From Apus apus (taxonomy: Eukaryota > Chordata > Aves > Apodiformes > Apodidae): DNA of 64,000 bases. Every line of letters begins with the position of its first letter. The first letter of the stretch is position 1. Location: NCBI RefSeq assembly GCF_020740795.1, contig NC_067312.1:37424905-37488904 (forward strand), given 5' to 3'. Positions 58,001-64,000 of this stretch are shown here, piece by piece. The translations under genes were made by a program, and so were the position numbers. The notes beneath the pieces were generated by a model. The model was not told the origin of the DNA. It saw only the letters and a program-made list of their open reading frames with translations, and ran no database searches.

Positions 58001-60371
58001 CATTTTTTTGTTAAAGCATAATTGACATAAATTAAGATTCTATATTTACAGTGTATAATTCTTCTCCTAAGAAAAAGGACATAGTTTAAATCTTCATTAA
58101 TGGTGTTAAACTTCTAAAAGCTGAAAATATATCACACTGCAAAATGCAGTACAGTAATGGCATGGTGGGTTTTAGTAGTTTCTGCTATTTCTCTGCTGCC
58201 TTTTAAAAAGACTGCTGCGGTGTCAGTAGTTAAGCCAAACTGTACCGTGCAGCCCTCTTGCCTAACCTCTTTGGCTAGCCGCCCCTCCCACCTGTCAGGT
58301 TACCATGCCAGTGTTTCTTCCCACAGGTTTTTGATGGGTACCTGGTGGGTACCCATTCATGTTCCTCACTAATGCTAGATCTGTCAGAAATCCTACTGCT
58401 ACTGGCTAGTTCAAGGCTAGTTTCATGGTAGATAATCATGGGTTATTATCAGTTATCACAGTTTGAGATTTTTTTTAATTGTCTTTCCTGCTGCTGCAAT
58501 TACATGTACAGCGAGGGAAAGCAGGTTTTCCAGCCTGTGTAGAGCTAGTCTAAGTATTTAATAAATTAAGTAAAACGGTAAGCAAATTAAGAAATAGATT
58601 TACTTCAAAATACATTTGGAATGACAGTGAATAGATCCGACTTTTGCTATTAGATTGAGGTTTGTCTAGCTTCTCCCATGAAGTGTATTTTCTTCTTCCT
58701 TTTCTATCTAGGTTCCTATTTTCAGGAATTTCATCTTGAGCAAGTAGTTTTCCCTTGAAACGTTTTTTTTGGTTTTTTTTTTTTTTTTCAGTAAGATTTC
58801 CTGGCCATCTTTTCTTGTAGAATACAGGTATGGAGACCCGCTGCTTCATGGGAGTGTTCTTAAGGAATTTATTTCATCCTTCTTTTTATCTGAAAATGAA
58901 CCAGAAAGTATAATGGAATGCAAATCAGGAATGACAAGTTTGATTTTCCATTTGGGAGGCTGCATAATTACATGATAAAGCCACAAACCAAAGCAGTTAT
59001 AAAACTGCCTTGTTATTCTGTGTAGCGTTTAGAAATGAAGTATGTTTTATTTTGGTTTTGGGTAATAGTCTTCAGAAATGTACTACTTTTCAGAATTTAT
59101 GTAAATCCTTCACTCATCATCTTGCTTAATGCAGCATGCTAACACTTTTGAACCTTTCTCGCATCCTAGAGTTCTATATAGTCAAAGGCTTTGCATTTTA
59201 TTTTCTTTCATCGTATGTTTGGAAGTGCTGATTGTGGCTTCCTTTATTTAGTGGCATATAAATTGATAAATGTTTTGTCTTTGAATGGTGACATGCAAAA
59301 GGATGGGTAGACTGAGCATTCACACTTGTTTTTTGGCATATGAAATTATGAAGTCTTGTTAAGGACTGGAAGCTGAAAGATTCTTTCTAGATTAAGTATT
59401 TTTTCAGTTTGGCATGAGAGTGGTTTTTATGAATGAAGGTTTGATTGCATTGTGATGGAAGTCTAATGATTAGAGTAGGTATCTATTGCCTTTTCTGCCT
59501 GAAAGGAGAAAATGGTGGGATTCTTAGTTCTAATAGTTACTCAGCTTAGAAAACGAAAGAAGTTTTTCTAATTATCTTAGTAAACACACTGCTGGATGTT
59601 TTCAGGTCATCTTAAACTTGATGCCAAATTATGGCAAGTGAAAGGTTAGAGAATTGCAATATATTCTTATTTAGGAAATCTTAGGTCACTTAATGGGCTT
59701 GCGTTAAATTGGTGGACAGCTGTTTAAACCCTACAGTTGCTAAGAAGGTACTTTAAAGGTTTTTGTAGTCTGAATTATTCATGAGCGTAACAAAGTTTTG
59801 TTTGATTTGTGTTTCTGTTATCACAATATTTGTATGTTTTTCATCTGATATAACCAAGATTTCTAGAATATGTAATGGTTACAGGATGCCTCATAGAAAA
59901 ATAAATGGTGCTATATAATAATGTTCTTTTTTCAATTAATTTAAGAAATTTTTAGCTTGGTAACTGTATATGTTTTTAGGAGAAAAAAATGTTTTGTAAT
60001 CATGAGATATATTATGAATGAGGGTTTTGTATGTTACATTGTGTAATTTTCTGTGAATTATTTTTACCGTACAATCAACCAGTCAAAACTGGTTCAGTTT
60101 GCATTTAAAGTCATACATGAAATAAATTATAATATAAAAGTTTATGGGGGAAAATGTTTGACTAGCCCTCTGTAAGTTTTGTTAAGAGGTATCAGATAAA
60201 GACTTAACCATTATTTTTGTTCTGTTGCAGGGATTTCTCCAAAGTTAATATCCTGGTACCTGGTGCTGGGCTAGGTAGATTGGCGTGGGAAATAGCTATG
60301 CTCGGTTATGCTTGCCAAGGAAATGAATGGAGCCTCTTTATGCTCTTTTCTTCTAACTTTGTACTGAACAG
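48609..60371 (+). CDS. CARNMT1: Carnosine N-methyltransferase 1, 5' part (continues beyond the window)
   Basis: Coding exons seen: 48609-48934, 52902-53097, 54059-54222, 60231-60371, in frame across GT-AG junctions and coding about 275 residues. The enzyme uses S-adenosylmethionine to methylate carnosine to anserine, and histidine in proteins (N2227 family). The N-terminus is low-complexity, rich in Pro, Arg and Ala. The conserved core starts at [20 protein letters not shown], followed by [12 protein letters not shown] and [20 protein letters not shown]. The SAM motif [16 protein letters not shown], is at about 237-251, then [18 protein letters not shown]. The rest (about 165 residues in the human protein) was not found up to 64000. 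The start is uncertain: in-frame ATGs at 48519, 48609 and 48693. I chose 48609 because it lies downstream of the TCTCGCGA element and sits a few residues before a PPPP run, as in mammals. Confidence 0.93.
49625..50420 (+). mobile_element. CR1 LINE, 5'-truncated, in CARNMT1 intron 1
   Basis: The CR1 ORF2 end is readable: 'gcaagtttgctgatgatacc' (FADDT), then [39 protein letters not shown], then [11 protein letters not shown]. The block normally between the RPHLEY and LGLFSLE motifs is shortened at about 50065, an internal deletion. The 3' end has 'ctagatgacctctagaggtc' and 'gatcctgtgattgtg'. Confidence 0.92.
50637..51206 (+). mobile_element. Diverged solo LTR (family C) in CARNMT1 intron 1
   Basis: Begins TGTCCTCATTTTGGCTGG and ends GGTTAAAGCCGTGACA. 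Between them are 'ttcttagtagctagaatagt', 'gatgggctgggcattggtca', 'cagcgggtggtgggcagctg' and 'gagtgagtgagtggctgcat', phrases I recognise from a very common avian ERV LTR. Flanking bases show no matching duplication, in keeping with age. The same strand as CARNMT1. Confidence 0.75.
51207..52901. other. CARNMT1 intron 1, right part
   Basis: Unique-looking AT-rich intron sequence; no gene or classifiable repeat is seen. Confidence 0.5.
52902..53097 (+). CDS. CARNMT1: CARNMT1 coding exon 2
   Basis: 196 bases, residues 109-174, from [13 protein letters not shown] to FENKEYGED. Acceptor CTTTTTAG, donor GTATGT. Phase 0 exit. Confidence 0.96.
53098..54058. other. CARNMT1 intron 2
   Basis: A 961-base intron with T-rich stretches near its 3' end (polypyrimidine tract at about 54020-54050). 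Nothing else recognised. Confidence 0.6.
54059..54222 (+). CDS. CARNMT1: CARNMT1 coding exon 3
   Basis: 164 bases, residues 175-228 plus two bases, with [19 protein letters not shown] and KNFPKERW. Acceptor TTGATTAG, donor GTAATA. Confidence 0.96.
54223..60230. other. CARNMT1 intron 3 (6.0 kb)
   Basis: AT-rich intron. It contains an exon-like segment at 56606-56660 (see findings) and poly-T at about 58764-58789. No transposon or RNA gene recognised. Confidence 0.5.
60231..60371 (+). CDS. CARNMT1: CARNMT1 coding exon 4 (SAM-binding motif)
   Basis: 141 bases, residues 229-275 plus two bases, carrying [12 protein letters not shown] and FSSNFVLNR. Acceptor CTGTTGCAG, donor GTACAT. Followed by an intron that is not closed within the window. 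Confidence 0.96.
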
Positions 60372-63300
60372 GTACATAGCTTATGTTTTACTTGCTGATT
60401 GAATCCTAGGGAGGCAAAACTGTAAATGAGAAAAATTGGAATAAATAAAACTCACAATTGTAGCTTTGTAAGTCCTAGTACAGGGCACACATAACTACTT
60501 ACTAGAATGCTTTAATGAAAAAAAAAATTAGTGGGATAAACGGGGTGGGGGCAAGCATTGTGTTGGGGTCATTAACATTATAACAGGAAGCATGTCTTTT
60601 AAGTTATGAGACCTAAAATCTCTGGATTGTACCACAGATTTTCTTCATAATCTTAAATAGGTTTTATGATTTATTTCACATCTATTTTGGTAAAATGTAC
60701 ATCTGTCTCACCAGTGTCACATATGGACTAGTTAATAGGTGCATGGTGGTGGTGTCTAGTAACAGAGGAAGCCTGTTTAAGTGCTACATACTAAAATTGT
60801 TTTGACATGAAAAACAACCACTGAAGCATACTGAACTACTTTTTAAGCTTAAGTCCTGTCACAGAGTAACAGCTAAGAGAATAGACATAATAGTTCTACA
60901 GTTACACTGAGGAACTAAATCTGAATGTAGTAAATTTCACTTTATAGGTTTAATTTAGAGTGACACTTCTGTATTTGGTATTTTGTCACTTGAAATGGAA
61001 ATAACCAGTTTCATAATGAACTTGTTAGAGATGAAAGAAGGCAGCAAATGCAACTGTTCTTTTAAGAAAGTGGGGGGGAAGACTGGGTGGGCAAGTATTG
61101 AAAGATGTCTGGGGCATCAGAGAGACAGAATTTGCCTGTTCACTCATTCTTCAGTCTGAAATGATACACCTTTGTTGAAAACACCTAACCTATTGTCTTG
61201 CGTGCTATATTATCCTGATGTTTTGGAGCACTTTTTGGTAGACTTGATTGTCCACAATGCACTGTGATGATTTAAAATCTGTTGCAGTTTACTGTTGAGA
61301 AACAAGGGGGAAACACTACTTATTGCTTCTGGGTATCTGCTTAAAACAGCACTGGTCAATGTGATGAAAATAGGTATTTGCTAGAGATTTATTTTTTCTT
61401 ACATTATTCTTAAATGGCTCATGGGTGGTGAAACTGTGTATTACAGTTGAGTTGATCTAATGCCTTGCTGCTACTGATAGGATGTCACATTCTTCTCATC
61501 CTTAGCTATCGGGCCCTGCAAGCTCAGCTCCTGTAATCTTTGTCTTAGCTGGGCAGGTTATCAGTTTCAAGTTTCCTTAGTGGCATGGAAGAGAATACTG
61601 CTAACCTGACTCTGGATTTCAGTCAGTTCAGTTATGTGCAAGCACTCCTTGCTGCCAGATCTAATTGTGGACTTGGGCTGTGTATTAAGGTTTTAGAGAT
61701 CTTTCATTTCAGTTGTAAGTGGCTCTTCCCACTTAGACTTTTGAAGTGGTCGTGTTTGCCTTCCTGGAAGTGGAAGAAATGGCAGTGATCAATATAAGCT
61801 GAAGGTAGCAGTTAAGGAAGAGTGGTCAGCAAGGATGATTTTGCAAATTAGTTTTAAAATGTAGTCTTAATCTGATTTTTTGGTTTTGGTTGATAAAAAC
61901 ATAAGGGTTTTTTTAACACATGCTTACAGTTTGGATCTACCTTCTTTCTCTGACCTTGGTTTATTTTTAGGAAGACAAAGTACTATATTGAGTATCAAGC
62001 CAACTACTGCAGTGGGCTCCTAGGTGTGGTACAGTGACTTAACTCTTCTGTGGTATCTGCTCTTTTTTACTCATGAAAAAACCAATTCTCTGAAATTGTG
62101 AATGTTTGTTACTCTGAATAAAGTTGCATAGTGTGTTCTGTAGAATGTGTAACTGTGGTCACTAAGTATTTGAAACCAGTTAGAGTATGTTATTTCTTTG
62201 AGGAAGGTCTATTTTGAAAATAAAGTGACCATGGAGTAGTAAATGGCTCCAAGACTACTGTTCTGGTATAGGAATGTGCTTTTTCTTGTATCTCGTTGCT
62301 TGTGTATTTTTCTGGTGTTTGGGTGAGGTCTGGGTATTGTGGCACATGGAAGAGGTGATCATTGGTGATGTTACAGACACGCTTAATTTCTTAGATGTTT
62401 TGGCACAGCAAAAGCTGTGAAAATCATCATCTGTTTTCCTGGCTCTGGAAAGGATGCAAACATTCTCGAGCAGTGCAGGGCCACCAAACACATACTACTT
62501 CCTTTTGACATCTGGGAGGAGGGGACACACTTGGTTGTTATCTGTGCAAAGGAGGCAAGAGCAGCTGCTTGCTGATTTGCTCTTTCCTGCAGCTTGAGAT
62601 TCAGAGCACAGAGACAGCATCAGTAGCCTGAGTCCAACAGCTCTTCAGTAGCGGTAGTCCCAGTTTTAATTAATGCCAGCAAAAATTCATGCTAATAAGT
62701 TGTTAATCTTCCCTTTCTGGAACTAATGTAGCTTTAGATAAATCTTACTACTTTGAGAAGGCTGCTTAATTGTATTTGTTTTATGTCTGTGAATGCCTTG
62801 GGATGAACACAGTTAAGCATTTTATCTTTAAGTCAGTGGTCAGAAGTAAGATTTGACCTACCTGTGTTTTCCAGAATTGTCTTTTTGACTCAGTGCTGAA
62901 CAGTAAAGATCTGGCCTTTGTGGAAGAAAATTAAGTGCAACACACATGGTTAAAGATGTTACATTTTTATAACATACTTAGGTTGGAAGGATGACATCTA
63001 AAGGACTGCAGTAGTTTTGAAGTATAAATTACTGAAGCTGGAAAGGGAGGTTTTCAGGTTTGAATGTGGAGGGAGAAATTGGTCGTTTATGTTAAACTAG
63101 GAGTTCCTTTTGGAGTGCTTAAAAAGTCTATATTAAGTTATTTGGTGCTGGAAAAATAAATACAGTGAGGTGTGTTTTCCCTCAGAGTTAAAAAAAATAA
63201 ATCCTAATATACTCAGATGTCTTATTTTCTTTATCTTGCTTTTGGGAAAATTTTCATTGTTAAAAGAAAAAATGTTCTGAAGATAATAAATATTAACTGG

Positions 63301-64000
63301 GAATACATGGAGAATGCTAGAACAGTTAACACATAATCTTGATTGGCCAACATGGGGGTTTGTTTTTTTAGTGAGTGGGGTTTTTGTTCTTGTAGTGGGG
63401 GTGTTTATTTTTGTTTTGTTTGTTTGGGGGTTTTTATTTTTTAACCAAAACAGAAGTGCCTCTCTTGAAGAACATGATGCTCATATTATCAAGACTATTT
63501 TCCTGCCTTTTTTTCTTTGAGTGCATATATCTGATTACTACTTATTCATTATATATGGAGACAGCTGATGAGCACAGTATACTGCTGCTCTAATATAGGT
63601 TTGTTTTGTAGTATTTTTTAACTGATAAATTGGAGTACAAATGTGACATGAAGAAGGTGAAAAATATTATTTCAAAGACTTCTCCACAGATGTTTTCTGT
63701 CCACCAGTCAAAAGAGTGCACTTTCCATAACCTGGTAGATTGCTTGCAGTTTATGAAGTGTTTGATATGTGTTTATGAGACAGATGTGTCTTCTGTCTTT
63801 AAAAGAAAATGGCTTAATTTTTAAATGACAAAATTATTTTACATTTAAACCCACAAGTTTTATTTTACAAAGACATGTTTAATTAGCATATATGCAACAC
63901 TCCGGATGTTACTAACTTAACATGATATCTAGTGTAAAACTACTACACTTTTCAAAATGGGATTTATTTACTATTTGAATTCCAAAAGTAGTCTTTCAGT
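60372..64000. other. CARNMT1 intron 4, open at the window end
   Basis: I looked for the next CARNMT1 coding block (the segment after FVLNR) and did not find it. The stretch has T/G-rich runs at about 63358-63440 and no recognised gene or repeat. Confidence 0.55.

Noticed and set aside
1-64000. CRISPR arrays, operons, riboswitches or prokaryotic-type systems
   Set aside because: Spliced vertebrate genes with CpG islands and avian repeats; nothing of bacterial or phage type was seen. I also saw no tRNA or rRNA gene, although a covariance-model scan was not possible.

Overview
The window is a piece of a bird genome, probably from chromosome Z. Spliced vertebrate genes, CR1 LINEs and avian-type solo LTRs are visible. 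OSTF1, NMRK1 and CARNMT1 lie in the order and orientation known for their human counterparts on chromosome 9, a chromosome largely orthologous to avian Z. The chromosome call is an inference; the three gene calls rest on exon-by-exon reading.

Layout. 1-18.2 kb is a gene-poor, AT-rich stretch downstream of OSTF1. It holds a broken retroviral reverse-transcriptase fragment, several CR1 tails, a GC-rich block with a GGCAG minisatellite (7.9-9.1 kb), and a solo LTR nested inside an older LTR of the same family (9.9-11.15 kb). OSTF1 (minus strand, 10 coding exons, 214 codons plus stop) runs from 34844 down to 18193. A CpG island at about 34.35-35.75 kb lies between the 5' ends of OSTF1 and NMRK1 and looks like a shared bidirectional promoter. 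NMRK1 (plus strand, 8 coding exons, 209 codons plus stop) runs 37265-42872. The 4.5 kb between NMRK1 and CARNMT1 is mostly transposon debris: a 1.45 kb minus-oriented solo LTR, an ancient CR1-like LINE split by a solo LTR, and a very short LTR-like unit. CARNMT1 (plus strand) starts in a CpG island near 48.6 kb. Its first four coding exons, through the SAM-binding motif, are here; the rest lies beyond 64000. Its first intron carries another CR1 and another LTR.

The three genes are unrelated cytosolic functions: an SH3/ankyrin adaptor, a nicotinamide riboside kinase for NAD salvage, and a histidine-directed methyltransferase that makes anserine from carnosine. What links them is conserved neighbourhood and, for OSTF1 and NMRK1, a common promoter region. 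I found no undescribed gene system. The observations most worth checking are the transposon nesting with intact target-site duplications, a CR1 inserted 22 bases from an OSTF1 splice donor, an exon-like sequence in CARNMT1 intron 3, and the unexplained GC-rich block at 7.9-9.1 kb.
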